Below the pieces are notes generated by a model that saw only the letters and a program-made list of their open reading frames with translations, ran no database searches and was not told the DNA's origin. This document shows, piece after piece, positions 1 to 9,019 of a DNA stretch of 64,000 nucleotides. The position numbers and the translations under genes are program-made. The stretch covers positions 50,979 through 114,978 of the forward strand of contig NZ_CAMQSF010000008.1 of NCBI RefSeq assembly GCF_947036865.1. The letters are read 5' to 3'. Every line of letters begins with the position of its first letter. The first letter of the stretch is position 1. The stretch is from an uncultured Caulobacter sp. (GTDB lineage: Bacteria; Pseudomonadota; Alphaproteobacteria; Caulobacterales; Caulobacteraceae).

Positions 1-1027
1 CCGCGCCCGCGCCCATGGTGAAGAAGTGGTGCAGCCAGACCAGCATCGAGACGACGCAGATGAACAGCGTCGCGGCGACCATCGAGCGGTAGCCGAACAA
101 CGGCTTTCCGGAAAAGGTCGGGAAGATCTCCGAGAAGATGCCGAAGGCGGGCAGCACCAGGATGTACACCTCCGGGTGACCCCACGCCCAGACGAGGTTC
201 ACGAACATCATCGGATTGCCGCCGGCGGTGTTGGTGAAATAGTGCCAGTCCAGGTACCGATCGAGGGTCAGCATCGCCAAGGTGGCGGTCAGGATCGGGA
301 AGGCCGCGACGATCAGCAGGCACGAGGCCAGCGCCGTCCAGCAGAAGATCGGCATCCGCAGATAGCTCATGCCCGGACAGCGCATCTTCAGCACCGTCGT
401 GACGATATTGATCCCGGTGATTAGGGTCCCGATCCCGGATATCTGCACCGCCCAAAGGTAGTAGTCGACGCCGACCCCGGGAGAGTAGGCGTTCTCGCTG
501 AGCGGCGGGTACGGCAGCCAGCCGGTGCGGGCGAACTCACCGACGAACAGGGACACATTGACCAGCAGCGCGCCGCTGGCCGTCAGCCAGAAGCCCACCG
601 AGTTGAAGGTCGGAAAGGCCACGTCCCGCACGCCCAGCTGCAGCGGCACCAGATAGTTCATGAAGGCCAGCACCAGCGGCATGGCCCCGAACAGGATCAT
701 GATCGTGCCGTGGGCCGTGAAGATCTGGTTGTAGTGCTCGGGCGGCAGATAGCCTTCGCCGCCGCCGACCGCCATGGCCTGGTGCGTGCGCATCATGATC
801 GCGTCGGCGAACCCGCGGATCAGCATCAGCGTCCCGAGCAGGCCGTACATGACGCCGATCCGCTTATGGTCGACGCTGGTGATCCACTCGCGCCACAGAT
901 AGGGCCACCAGCCCTTGACCGTCGCCAGGACCAGCACGCCCAGCATCGCCAGCAGGATCACCACGGAGGTGATCAGCGGGATGGGCTGGCTGAACGGAAC
1001 GGCCGACCAGTCGAGCTTTCCAAACAT
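1..1027 (-). CDS. cyoB: Cytochrome bo3 ubiquinol oxidase subunit I (N-terminal part, runs off left edge)
   Basis: Haem-copper terminal oxidase subunit I of the inner membrane, which oxidises ubiquinol, reduces oxygen to water and pumps protons. About 342 N-terminal residues are visible and the C-terminal half lies outside the window. The protein begins [12 protein letters not shown], very like E. coli CyoB. The ubiquinol-site residues fall at the E. coli positions: R71, D75, H98 and Q101. Haem-b ligand H106 is in TAHG, the CuB region reads WGHPEVY, and [11 protein letters not shown] is at the window edge. The start lies 2 bp after the cyoA stop, so the genes form an operon. The quinol-site residues argue against a cytochrome c oxidase CtaD. 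Confidence 0.96.
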   Translation of the reverse strand, partial: MFGKLDWSAVPFSQPIPLITSVVILLAMLGVLVLATVKGWWPYLWREWITSVDHKRIGVMYGLLGTLMLIRGFADAIMMRTHQAMAVGGGEGYLPPEHYNQIFTAHGTIMILFGAMPLVLAFMNYLVPLQLGVRDVAFPTFNSVGFWLTASGALLVNVSLFVGEFARTGWLPYPPLSENAYSPGVGVDYYLWAVQISGIGTLITGINIVTTVLKMRCPGMSYLRMPIFCWTALASCLLIVAAFPILTATLAMLTLDRYLDWHYFTNTAGGNPMMFVNLVWAWGHPEVYILVLPAFGIFSEIFPTFSGKPLFGYRSMVAATLFICVVSMLVWLHHFFTMGAGA

Positions 1028-1029
1028 GG

Positions 1030-1947
1030 TCAGCGCCTTCCTTCTGGAGTCTTCTCGCGGCCGGCGTGGCCTTGCCCTTCCGGCGCGGGACCCGGGGCGG
1101 GGGCGATCGCGCCCATGGCGATGGCGTGGAACAGGTGCGGGTCGATCGAGCCATAGCCGCGCGGCGCCAGGTTCGCGCTCTGACGCGCAAGCTCGGCATA
1201 GGCGGCGCGGTCCAGCGGCGGCCCGGCCCCGCGCGCCCGGGCGGCCCAGGCGTCGAAGTCTCGCTGCGGAACGCTCTGGACCTCGAACTGCATGTCCGAG
1301 AAGCCGTCCCCGGAGAACTGCGCCGAGGTTCCCCACAGCCGCTCCGGCTTATCGGCCTGCAGGTGCAGCTGCGAGACCATGCCCGGCATCGCGTAGACCA
1401 TCGAGCCCAGGCGCGGCACGAAGAAGACGTTGAAGACGCTGGCCGAGGTCAGCGAGAAGTGGACGGGACGTCCGGCCGGCACGACCAATTGGTTGACGCT
1501 GGCCACCCCCTGCTCGGGGTAGATGAACAGCCATTTCCAGTCCAGCGAGACGACCTGCACCTCGACCGGCGGGCTCTTGGAGGGCAGGGGGCGAAACGGA
1601 TCGAGCTGGTAGGAGCCGATCCAGATCAAGCCGCCCAGGAACATGATCGTCAGGGTGGGGATCGACCAGACGACGGCCTCGATCCGCCCGGAGTACGACC
1701 AGTGCGGCAGGTACTTGGCCTTGGTGTTCGAGGCGCGATAGCGCCAGGCGATCCAGAAGGCCAGCAGGATCGTCGGCACCACGATGGCCAGCATGATGAA
1801 GGTGGCGTTGATCAGGATCGCCGCGTCGCCCGCCCCGACGGGTCCCGCCGGATCCAGCACGCCGCCCGAGCACCCGCCGACACACGCCAACGACAGTCCC
1901 GCGAGGGCCCGCGCGAGCCGCGTTCTCCGGGCGGGACGATGATGCAT
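1030..1947 (-). CDS. cyoA: Cytochrome bo3 ubiquinol oxidase subunit II
   Basis: Subunit II of the quinol oxidase, 305 aa, first gene of the visible cyo operon. It has a signal peptide with a lipobox VGGC ending at Cys26, so it is probably a lipoprotein. Two membrane helices follow, around residues 40-65 and 85-110, then a periplasmic cupredoxin-like domain containing [18 protein letters not shown]. The CuA ligands of cytochrome c oxidases are missing: the corresponding loop reads [15 protein letters not shown] without cysteines, which is the hallmark of quinol oxidases. A GGAG lies 8 nt before the ATG. The C-terminal tail is rich in Pro, Ala and Gly, and variable. Confidence 0.95.
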   Translation of the reverse strand: MHHRPARRTRLARALAGLSLACVGGCSGGVLDPAGPVGAGDAAILINATFIMLAIVVPTILLAFWIAWRYRASNTKAKYLPHWSYSGRIEAVVWSIPTLTIMFLGGLIWIGSYQLDPFRPLPSKSPPVEVQVVSLDWKWLFIYPEQGVASVNQLVVPAGRPVHFSLTSASVFNVFFVPRLGSMVYAMPGMVSQLHLQADKPERLWGTSAQFSGDGFSDMQFEVQSVPQRDFDAWAARARGAGPPLDRAAYAELARQSANLAPRGYGSIDPHLFHAIAMGAIAPAPGPAPEGQGHAGREKTPEGRR

Positions 1948-2136
1948 GCCAAGCGCTCCCCTCGGCGCGTCGCGCGGCCGACGAGGGTCACAACGCGCGT
2001 CCGGCGAACAAGGTCAGGCTTTTGCCAAATGAGAAGCCGACGCGCGCGTGGCGAGGCGCTTTGGCCGACGCCGGGAGGAACCCGCGCGGCGGGTCGTCGT
2101 TGCCGTCTGACCCCTCACGACGACCCAAGGATGCTC

Positions 2137-2541
2137 ATGAGCCTGTTCTCGAAGATCATGGACAAGATCTTTCACGCCCCGCGCGCGACGACGCCGGTCG
2201 GCGCCGCCCCTTCGGCGTCGGCTGCACCCGCGAACAGCGCGCCCGCCCCGACGCCCGCCCCGACGCCCTCCGTCGCCATGCCGCCGGTCGACGTCGAAGC
2301 GGTGCTCGCGTCGATGGCCGAGATGGACAATGGCGGCGGCAATTGGCGGTCCTCGATCGTCGATCTTCTCAAGCTCCTGAAGCTCGATTCCAGCCTGGAG
2401 GCCCGCAAGGCCCTGGCCGACGAGTTGGGCGTCCACGCGGCCGAGCCCGGCAGCGCCGAGCAGAACATCGCCCTGCACAGGGCCGTGATGCGCCGCCTGG
2501 CCGAGAACGGCGGACTGGTCCCCGACAGTTTCTATCGCTGA
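2137..2541 (+). CDS. DUF3597 domain protein
   Basis: Small protein of 134 aa. It begins MSLFSKIMDKIF, followed by an Ala/Pro-rich linker (about residues 15-50) and then a conserved helical domain (VDVEAVLASMAE to NGGLVPDSFYR). This arrangement is that of DUF3597 proteins, often compared with LysM-type proteins and without an established biochemical function. I chose the ATG at 2137 rather than 2131 because AAGG lies 6 nt upstream of it. The stop overlaps the next start by one base (TGATG), so it is probably translationally coupled to the methyltransferase downstream. Confidence 0.8.
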   Translation: MSLFSKIMDKIFHAPRATTPVGAAPSASAAPANSAPAPTPAPTPSVAMPPVDVEAVLASMAEMDNGGGNWRSSIVDLLKLLKLDSSLEARKALADELGVHAAEPGSAEQNIALHRAVMRRLAENGGLVPDSFYR

Positions 2542-3473
2542 TGCCGGGCCAGCGGGCGGACGCGGCGCTGGGCGCCGTGCTCCAGCATCTCGACTCGGCG
2601 GGCTACGACTTCACGACGCCGAACCCGGCCACCGTGCGGCGGTGGCTGTCGCGCCCGCCGCCCGCCCGCCCGGACTTGCGGGACATTCTCGGGTGGGGCT
2701 TTCCGTTTCGGCGGGGCGACCTTCCCGAGGCGTTGTTCGAGGCCTTGAGGGAAGCCGGCGCGCTTGTCGAAAGCGACCGGGGGCAGCGCGCCCGGATCCG
2801 GGCGGCGCGGGTGGACGGCAGGCTGTTCCTTCATTCGGCCTGCGCGGGCGCCGGACCCGACGCGGTCTTCGTCGGTCCGGACAGCTATCGTTTCGCGGCC
2901 CTGATCGGGCGGGAGATCGGCGCGGCGCCGGTCCGGCGCGCGCTCGATGTCGGAACGGGCGCGGGCGTCGGGGCGGTGGTCACCGGCGCGCGGGTTCCGG
3001 GCGCGCGGATCTTCGCCAGCGACGTCAACGCGGCGGCCCTGCGCCTGGCCAGCGCCAACGCGGCGCACGCCGGCGTGTCGGCGACCTTCCGGCTGTCGCC
3101 CGGTCTGGACGACGCTCCGTCCGACCTCGACCTCATCGTCGCCAATCCGCCCTATGTCGCCGGCGATAGCGGCCGGGCCTACAAGGACGGCGGCGGCGAG
3201 CTCGGCGAAGGCTTGGCCCTCGACTGGGCGAGGACGGCCCTGGCGCGTCTGGCGCCGGGCGGGCGGATGATCCTCTATACCGGCGCTCCCATCCGCGCCG
3301 GAGGGCGGGACGTGGTTCGAGACGGCCTGGAAGCCCTCGTCTCCGCCGTCGGCGCGTCGCTCGCCTATTCCGAGCTCGACCCGGACATCTTCGCCAGCGA
3401 ACTCGGCCGCGCCCCGTATGCCGATGTCGAGCGGATCGCGGCGATCGGCGCGGTGATCCGGAAGCCCGAATAG
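2541..3473 (+). CDS. Class I SAM-dependent methyltransferase, PrmC/HemK-like
   Basis: 310 aa. The C-terminal half is a Rossmann methyltransferase: motif I LDVGTGAGVGA (about residue 135), an acidic residue in FASDVNAAAL, and the amide-methylating signature VANPPYVA, in which NPPY binds the glutamine amide or amino-group substrate in HemK/PrmC/RlmG-type enzymes. The N-terminal 110 residues form a separate substrate-recognition region. The true prmC gene usually sits next to prfA, which is absent here, so this is probably a paralogue of unknown substrate. The start overlaps the DUF3597 stop by one base, suggesting coupling. Confidence 0.82.
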   Translation: MPGQRADAALGAVLQHLDSAGYDFTTPNPATVRRWLSRPPPARPDLRDILGWGFPFRRGDLPEALFEALREAGALVESDRGQRARIRAARVDGRLFLHSACAGAGPDAVFVGPDSYRFAALIGREIGAAPVRRALDVGTGAGVGAVVTGARVPGARIFASDVNAAALRLASANAAHAGVSATFRLSPGLDDAPSDLDLIVANPPYVAGDSGRAYKDGGGELGEGLALDWARTALARLAPGGRMILYTGAPIRAGGRDVVRDGLEALVSAVGASLAYSELDPDIFASELGRAPYADVERIAAIGAVIRKPE

Positions 3474-3552
3474 GGCGCGCGGCACATCGTTTGGTCTAGC
3501 GGCGAACCGACCCGGGCCGTCCGCGTTGGATGCGGTCTAACGGGAGATACTC

Positions 3553-4170
3553 ATGGCTCGATACATCTTGCTGACCGCCGCCGCCGTGGCGGCCCTTTCC
3601 ATGGCCGCGTGCCAGAAGAAGGACGCCGCCCCCAACCCCGCCGAGCCGGGCACCGGCAACGCCGCCGTCAACGCCGCCCAGGACGCGACCTCGGCCGCGG
3701 TCGGCACGGCGTCGGCCTCGACGGCGGGACCGATCAACACCGACGCCTTCGTCGCCAATGCGGTGATCAGCGACATGTACGAGATCCAGGCCGGCCGCAT
3801 CGCCCAGCAGAAGGGGCAGTCGAAGGCGGTCAAGGACTTCGGCAAGATGATGGTCACCGACCACACGGCGCTGTCCAACAGCATGAAGCCGCTGATCGCC
3901 GCCGCCGGCAAGACCGCGCCGACCGGGCTCGACGAGCGCCGCAAGGGCATGATCGACAATCTGAACGCCGCCTCGGCCCAGGATTTCGACAAGGTCTATC
4001 TGGACCAGCAGGACGCCGCTCACAACGAGGCCCTGACCTTGATGCGGGGCTATGGCGAGCGCGGCGACGACGCTGGTCTGCGCGGCGCGGCCCAGCAGGC
4101 CGTGACCAAGATCCAGGCTCACCTCGATCACGTCGCCCAGCTGAAATCGGCGGGCGGCGCGGGCCAATAA
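3553..4170 (+). CDS. DUF4142 lipoprotein
   Basis: 205 aa with a clear lipoprotein signal peptide (MARYILLTAAAV, lipobox MAAC ending about residue 20) and an Ala/Thr-rich linker. A DUF4142 four-helix ferritin-like domain follows from about residue 58 (FVANAVISDMYEIQAGRIAQ ... VKDFGKMMVTDHTALSNSM ... HNEALTLMRGY). Such proteins are periplasmic or outer-membrane anchored. Their role is unproven, and many are induced by stress or envelope damage. GGGAG lies 7 nt before the ATG. It is convergent with dctD, and a 12-bp hairpin lies between them. Confidence 0.88.
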   Translation: MARYILLTAAAVAALSMAACQKKDAAPNPAEPGTGNAAVNAAQDATSAAVGTASASTAGPINTDAFVANAVISDMYEIQAGRIAQQKGQSKAVKDFGKMMVTDHTALSNSMKPLIAAAGKTAPTGLDERRKGMIDNLNAASAQDFDKVYLDQQDAAHNEALTLMRGYGERGDDAGLRGAAQQAVTKIQAHLDHVAQLKSAGGAGQ

Positions 4171-4176
4171 GCGCGT

Positions 4177-4213
4177 CGTCGGGGCGGGTCTAGGTCGCCG
4201 GCCCGCCCCGACG
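4177..4213. terminator. 12-bp GC-rich hairpin between convergent genes
   Basis: CGTCGGGGCGGG (4177-4188) pairs perfectly with CCCGCCCCGACG (4202-4213) across a 13-nt loop. It sits between the DUF4142 stop and dctD, and its right arm is inside the last dctD codons. No T-tract follows on either strand, so it may stop transcription weakly in both directions or only stabilise 3' ends. Confidence 0.5.
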
Positions 4214-5542
4214 ATAGGTCGCGAGATCGATCTCGTGGCGCTCGATCTTGTCGTAGAAGGTCTTGCGAGGGATCTTCAGCAGGTCCAACGCCTTGCGCAC
4301 GTCGCCGCCGCTGCTGGCCAGCGCTTCCTTGATCACCTGCGCCTCGTAGGTGGCCACGCGGGCCGGAAGCGGCGGCGGCGCGTCGTCGGCGTCGCGCGGT
4401 CCATCCTCGGCCAGGCCCAGCGCGACCCGCTGGGCGAAGTGGCCCAGTTCCCGCACATTGCCAGGCCAGTCGTGGTTGTGCAGCCGCCAGCGCACGGCGT
4501 CGTCGATGGCCGGCTGCGGCTGGCCCAGCCGCTCCGCGGCGCGGGCGAGAAAGTGCGCGAACAACAGCGGCACGTCCTCGCGCCGCTCGCGCAGCGCCGG
4601 GATGCGGACCCGCACGACGTCCAACCGGTGAAAAAGGTCCTGCCGGAACGCGCCCGTCGCCACGGCCTCGGCCAGGTTGATCTTCGCGGCGGCCACCACC
4701 CGTATGTCCAAGGTGCGCGCATGGTTCGAGCCCACCGGCGTGATCTCGCGCTCTTCCAGCACGCGCAGGAAGCGGCCCTGGGCGTCGCTCGACAGCGTCT
4801 CGACCTCGTCGAGGAACAGGGTTCCGCGATCGGCTTGCTCTATGCGGCCGGTGCGCTGGCGCAAGGCGCCGTTGAACGCGCCGAGCTCGTGGCCGAAGAG
4901 CTCGCTGTCCAGCGCGGCGGCGGGGAGGGCGGCGCAGTCCACGGCGACGAACGGATGGTCGCGGCGGCGGCCCCAGGCGTGCAGGGCCCGGGCGGCCAGC
5001 TCCTTGCCGACGCCCGTCTCGCCCTCCAGCAGCACGTCGACATCGGCCGACGCCAGCTGCCGCAGGGTGGCGCGCAGGCGCTCCATGACCTGCGTCTGGC
5101 CGATCAGCGGCCAGTCGCTCTGGGCCTGGGCCGCGAGCGTCCGCAAGGCGCGGTTCTCCAGGACCAGCCGCCGCTTCTCCATCGCGCGGCGGACGCTGGA
5201 GACCAGGCGGTCGGGCGCGTAGGGCTTGGCGACGAAGTCGTAGACGCCGTCGTGCATCGCCTCGACGGCCTCGGCGACGTCGGCGTGCCCCGTGATCAGG
5301 ATGACAGGCAGGTCCTCGTCCTGGTCCTTCAGCCGCCGAAAGAGCTGGCGGCCGTCCATCCGGGGCATGCGGATGTCGCTGATCACCACGCCCGGAAACC
5401 CGGCGGAAAGGGCGGCCAGGGCCGTCTCGGCCGAGCCGAAGGCGAGAACCTCGAACCCCGCCAGTTGCAGGGTCTGGACGTTGGCGTCGCGCAAAACCTC
5501 GTCGTCGTCGACGAAGGCGACCTTGTTGACCGTCTCGGACAT
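4190..5542 (-). CDS. dctD: Sigma-54-type response regulator of C4-dicarboxylate transport, DctD
   Basis: 450 aa, NtrC-class regulator paired with DctB. The receiver domain covers residues 1-125: AFVDDDEVLRD acidic pocket, VVISDIRMPRMDG with the phospho-acceptor Asp, ITGHADV and KPYAPDRL. The AAA+ domain covers about 150-380: Walker A GETGVGKE, Walker B GTLFLDEVE, and the arginine-finger region FRQDLFHRLDVV. A Fis-type helix-turn-helix ends the protein (IPRKTFYDKIERHEIDL). The loop that contacts sigma-54, normally GAFTGA, reads GAFNGA here. The gene lies 2 bp after dctB in the same operon, divergent from dctA. The start MSETVNKVAFVDDD places the receiver correctly. Confidence 0.92.
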   Translation of the reverse strand: MSETVNKVAFVDDDEVLRDANVQTLQLAGFEVLAFGSAETALAALSAGFPGVVISDIRMPRMDGRQLFRRLKDQDEDLPVILITGHADVAEAVEAMHDGVYDFVAKPYAPDRLVSSVRRAMEKRRLVLENRALRTLAAQAQSDWPLIGQTQVMERLRATLRQLASADVDVLLEGETGVGKELAARALHAWGRRRDHPFVAVDCAALPAAALDSELFGHELGAFNGALRQRTGRIEQADRGTLFLDEVETLSSDAQGRFLRVLEEREITPVGSNHARTLDIRVVAAAKINLAEAVATGAFRQDLFHRLDVVRVRIPALRERREDVPLLFAHFLARAAERLGQPQPAIDDAVRWRLHNHDWPGNVRELGHFAQRVALGLAEDGPRDADDAPPPLPARVATYEAQVIKEALASSGGDVRKALDLLKIPRKTFYDKIERHEIDLATYRRGGPAT

Positions 5543-5544
5543 TT

Positions 5545-7374
5545 CTAACGCGCCTTGGGCAGGGACATGACGAAGCGGGCGCCGCCGTGGCCCGGCTCCA
5601 GGGAAAGCTCGCCGCCGAACTCGGCGACGATGTCGCGGCTGATCACCAGCCCAAGGCCGAGCCCGCGCGGCTTGGTCGTCGCGAAGGGCGTGAACAGGGT
5701 CCTGGCCGCCTCGGCCGCGACGCCGGGGCCGTTGTCGGCGACCAGGATCCGCACCTGCGCGCGCTTGGTGAGGACCTGCACGCGGATTTCGGGATCGGGC
5801 GTGCGCTCCACGGCTTCCAAGGCGTTTTGCAGCAGGTTCACCAGAACCTGTTCCAGGCGGAACCGCTCGGCCATCACCCGGGCCGACTCGTCGCCGATGT
5901 CGCGGACGATGCTGACGCCTTGCTGGCGGGCGCGCGGGCCGACCAGCAGCAGGGCGCCGTCGACGGCGTCCCTCACCGTCACCACCGAGGCCGGGGCGCC
6001 CGACTTGCGCGCGAATGCGCGGAGCTCGTCGGTGATCAGACCGATCCGGTCGGTCAGGCCGGCGATCAGGCCGAGATTGGCCTTGGCGGTCCGGTCGTCG
6101 TCGCGGTCGAGCAGGACGGCGGCGTTGTCGGCATAGGCGCGGATCGCGGCGACGGGCTGGTTGATCTCGTGAGCCACCCCGGCGGCGATCTGGCCCAGCG
6201 TCGCCAGCTTGTTCGACTGGATCAGTTCGTCCCGCATCAGGTGGACATGGGCCTCGGCGCGTCGGCGCTCCTCCATCTCCACTCTGAGGCGGCGGTTGGA
6301 GTCGCTGAGTTCGGCGGTGCGTTCGGCGACCCGCGCTTCCAGTTCGCGCCGGGCGGCCTCCTGCCGGGCCGCGCGGACGGCGGCCTCGCCGCGCCAGCGC
6401 AGCAGCAGGGCCGCGACGCCGCAGATGGCCAGGCCGATCAGGAGCGTGATGGCCCGTGCGGCCGTCACGGCGGTGCGCAGCGCCGCTCCGACCGGGGTCA
6501 GGGTGTAGACGGTCCAGCCGCCGGCCCCCAGATCCACGCTGGCGGCCATGTAGCGTGTCTCGTTCTGCCCCGGCGGCGACACCGTCGTCAGCACGGGCGG
6601 GCGATGCGGCAGCGGCGGCGGATCGGCCCGCAGGACCGCGAACGGCGCGTCGCCGAAGCGGTGCTCGGCCCGCAGTCGACCCTGTTCGACACCGGGCAGG
6701 GGCGACAGGGTCGAGAACCGCCAGGCGGGGATCGACGTCACCAGGATGACGCCGTTCGGATCGGCCGCGAAGGCGGGTTCGGCGGCGGACCACTCGGCCT
6801 CCAGCGCCTCGAACTCGACCTTCACGACGACGACGCCGAGCACGCCGTTCGGGCCGTCGACGCGGCGCGACATGAAGAGGCCAGGGCGACGGCTGACCGT
6901 TCCGAGCGCGAAGAGCTCGGCGACGCCGTCGGCGCGGGCGTTCTTGAAATAGGGGCGAAAGCTGTAGTCCGAGCCGACGAAGCTGGTCGGCTCGCGCCAG
7001 TTGCTGGCGGCGATGGTCACGCCCTTGGCGTTCAGCACATAGATGACCGCCGCGCGGGTGCCGCCGCTCAGGGTCTCGAGCTTGCGGTTCAGGGCGTCGA
7101 CGCCGCGCGGGTCGGCCGAGCGCAGGGTCTCGGCGACGTCCGCGTCCTGGGCCAGCACGAAGGGCAGGGAGCGGTGCTTGGCCAACTCGCTGCGCAGAAC
7201 GGCCGCGTGCAAGGTCGCCGAGGTCTGGGCCTGACGCGCCAGATCGCTGGTGGCGCGACGCTCGACCACCGCCCCAGCGAAGCCGACCGCGCCGGCCAGC
7301 AATATCGCGCCGAGCGTGACGAACACCACCCAGCGGCGCGCGATCGGATCGGTCAGATTTGGCGGCCAGGCCAT
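5545..7374 (-). CDS. dctB: C4-dicarboxylate sensor histidine kinase DctB
   Basis: 609 aa membrane sensor kinase. TM1 lies around residues 15-38. A periplasmic double-PAS-like (dCache) sensor follows, about 40-290, with the DctB-typical stretches NWREPTSFVGSDYSFRPYF and FMSRRVDG. TM2 lies around 300-322, and a coiled coil ELEARVAERTAELSDSNRRL leads to the kinase core. The H-box is AAGVAHEINQPVAAIRAY, the N-box NLLQNALEAVER, G1 DNGPGV and G2 GLGLGLVIS. The known role of the family is to sense succinate, fumarate or malate in the periplasm and phosphorylate DctD. It is first in the dctBD operon and divergent from dctA (243-bp gap). Confidence 0.93.
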   Translation of the reverse strand: MAWPPNLTDPIARRWVVFVTLGAILLAGAVGFAGAVVERRATSDLARQAQTSATLHAAVLRSELAKHRSLPFVLAQDADVAETLRSADPRGVDALNRKLETLSGGTRAAVIYVLNAKGVTIAASNWREPTSFVGSDYSFRPYFKNARADGVAELFALGTVSRRPGLFMSRRVDGPNGVLGVVVVKVEFEALEAEWSAAEPAFAADPNGVILVTSIPAWRFSTLSPLPGVEQGRLRAEHRFGDAPFAVLRADPPPLPHRPPVLTTVSPPGQNETRYMAASVDLGAGGWTVYTLTPVGAALRTAVTAARAITLLIGLAICGVAALLLRWRGEAAVRAARQEAARRELEARVAERTAELSDSNRRLRVEMEERRRAEAHVHLMRDELIQSNKLATLGQIAAGVAHEINQPVAAIRAYADNAAVLLDRDDDRTAKANLGLIAGLTDRIGLITDELRAFARKSGAPASVVTVRDAVDGALLLVGPRARQQGVSIVRDIGDESARVMAERFRLEQVLVNLLQNALEAVERTPDPEIRVQVLTKRAQVRILVADNGPGVAAEAARTLFTPFATTKPRGLGLGLVISRDIVAEFGGELSLEPGHGGARFVMSLPKAR

Positions 7375-7392
7375 GATCGCTGGTCCTCTCTC

Positions 7393-7410
7393 TGTGCGGA
7401 TTTTCGCACA
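7393..7410. promoter_or_regulatory. Perfect palindrome in the dctB-dctA intergenic region, candidate DctD operator
   Basis: TGTGCG-gatttt-CGCACA, two perfect 6-nt arms separated by 6 nt, lies 19 bp before dctB and about 208 bp upstream of the dctA start. That distance suits an upstream activator site for an NtrC-class regulator. Binding by DctD is inferred from position and symmetry only. I found no convincing GG-N10-GC sigma-54 core in the 243-bp region; the best, near 7512-7525 (GG-gatcgcttgc-GC), is poor. Confidence 0.6.
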
Positions 7411-7617
7411 AACGTGGCGTCCAGAGGAGGGAATTCCGCCACGATCCGCGCGACGCGCGTCGCCGTCCCGGCGTCGAAGTTTAAATAAAACAACGTGTTG
7501 TGGCTTCCCTCGGGATCGCTTGCGCGACCTTCTGGCAACGAGGATCGTCTATCCAAGCGCCTCGGCAAAGGGGCGCGGGATGGAAACGCGGCCTACGGGC
7601 CGAGCCAAGAGGCGCGC

Positions 7618-8961
7618 GTGCAGACGATCCAACCGGCGGCCCCGACGGGGTCCAAGGAGCGGCCCAAGCCGTTCTTCACTCACCTTTACTTCCAGGTGCT
7701 GGTCGCGATCGTGCTCGGCGGCGCCATCGGCCATTACTATCCCGAGGTCGGCCAAGCGCTGAAGCCGCTGGGCGACGCCTTCATCAAGCTGGTGAAGATG
7801 GTCATCGCGCCGGTGATCTTCCTGACCGTGGTCACCGGCATCGCCGGCCTGCGCGATCTGGAGAAGGTCGGCCGCGTGGCCCTGAAGGCCCTGATCTATT
7901 TCCTGGTGTTCTCGACCCTGGCCCTGGTCGTCGGCCTGATCGTCGCCAATGTCGTCCAGCCGGGCGCGGGCATGAACATCGACCCCGCCACCCTGAAGGC
8001 GGGCAAGGTCGCCGAATACGCCGCCAAGGCTCACGACCAGAGCGTCGTCGGCTTCCTGATGAACATCATTCCCAACACCGTGGTCAGCGCCTTCGCCGAG
8101 GGCGAGATCCTGCAGGTGCTGTTGATCTCGCTGCTGTTCGGCCTGTCCCTGACCCTGGTCGGCGACCCGGCCAAGCCGGTGGTGGACTTCCTGGAGGTGG
8201 TCGCCCAGGCCTTCTTCAAGTTCGTGCACATCGTGATGAAGGCCGCGCCGATCGGCGCCTTCGGGGCCTTCGCCTTCACGATCGGCAAGTACGGCCTGGG
8301 CTCCGTGGCGAACCTGGCCCTGCTGGTCGGGACCTTTTACCTGACCTCGGCGCTGTTCGTCGTGGTCGTGCTCGGCGCGGTGGGCTTGGTCAACGGCTTC
8401 TCGATCCTGAGCCTGATCCGCTACCTGAAGGCCGAACTGCTGCTGGTGCTGGGCACCAGTTCCTCGGAAGCGGCGCTGCCCAGCCTGATCGAGAAGCTGG
8501 AAAAGGCCGGCTGCCCGAAGTCGGTCGTCGGGCTGGTCGTGCCGCTCGGCTACTCGTTCAATCTGGACGGCACCAACATCTACATGACCCTGGCGGCGCT
8601 GTTCATCGCCCAGGCCACCGGCGTGCATCTGTCCTGGGAGCAGCAGGCGCTGCTGCTGGGCGTGGCCATGCTGAGCTCCAAGGGCGCGGCCGGCGTCACC
8701 GGCGCGGGCTTCATCACCCTGGCGGCGACCCTGTCGGTCGTCCCGTCGGTGCCCGTGGCCGGCATGGCCCTGATCCTGGGCGTCGACCGCTTCATGTCCG
8801 AGTGCCGAGCCCTGACCAACTTCATCGGCAACGCGGTGGCGGCGATCGTCGTCTCGCGCTGGGAACGCGGTCTCGACGGCGCGGCCCTGAAGGCCGCCCT
8901 GCATCCGAACAAGGCCCCGCCCTCCGGGGGCGGACCGGTACCCGACCCGGCCCGCCCCTGA
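7618..8961 (+). CDS. dctA: C4-dicarboxylate transporter DctA
   Basis: 447 aa inner-membrane symporter of the DAACS (glutamate/dicarboxylate:cation) family, importing succinate, fumarate and malate. I chose the GTG at 7618 because AAGAGG lies 5 nt upstream and the product then begins just before the conserved [17 protein letters not shown]. The longer upstream reading adds about 40 unrelated residues. Family motifs are present: serine-rich [18 protein letters not shown] (re-entrant hairpin 1), [22 protein letters not shown] (TM7) and [20 protein letters not shown] (hairpin 2), with [16 protein letters not shown] (TM8). It is controlled by the divergent dctBD. No terminator is visible before the TonB-dependent receptor 58 bp downstream. 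Confidence 0.94.
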   Translation: MQTIQPAAPTGSKERPKPFFTHLYFQVLVAIVLGGAIGHYYPEVGQALKPLGDAFIKLVKMVIAPVIFLTVVTGIAGLRDLEKVGRVALKALIYFLVFSTLALVVGLIVANVVQPGAGMNIDPATLKAGKVAEYAAKAHDQSVVGFLMNIIPNTVVSAFAEGEILQVLLISLLFGLSLTLVGDPAKPVVDFLEVVAQAFFKFVHIVMKAAPIGAFGAFAFTIGKYGLGSVANLALLVGTFYLTSALFVVVVLGAVGLVNGFSILSLIRYLKAELLLVLGTSSSEAALPSLIEKLEKAGCPKSVVGLVVPLGYSFNLDGTNIYMTLAALFIAQATGVHLSWEQQALLLGVAMLSSKGAAGVTGAGFITLAATLSVVPSVPVAGMALILGVDRFMSECRALTNFIGNAVAAIVVSRWERGLDGAALKAALHPNKAPPSGGGPVPDPARP

Positions 8962-9019
8962 GCGGCGGCCGAACCTCGACGAAACGCAGTCAGAACAAGA
9001 ACATTGGGGAGCTAAGAGC

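Noticed and set aside
4190..7411. 1073-residue frame seeming to fuse dctB and dctD
   Set aside because: The N-terminal 620 residues are an out-of-frame reading of dctB. The true dctD starts at 5542, 2 bp after the dctB stop.
5587..7488. 633-residue plus-strand open frame opposite dctB
   Set aside because: Antisense shadow; dctB has all histidine-kinase boxes on the minus strand.
7510..7526. Candidate sigma-54 promoter for dctA
   Set aside because: GG-N10-GC spacing can be found, but neither TGGC nor TTGC blocks match, so it was not listed as a promoter.
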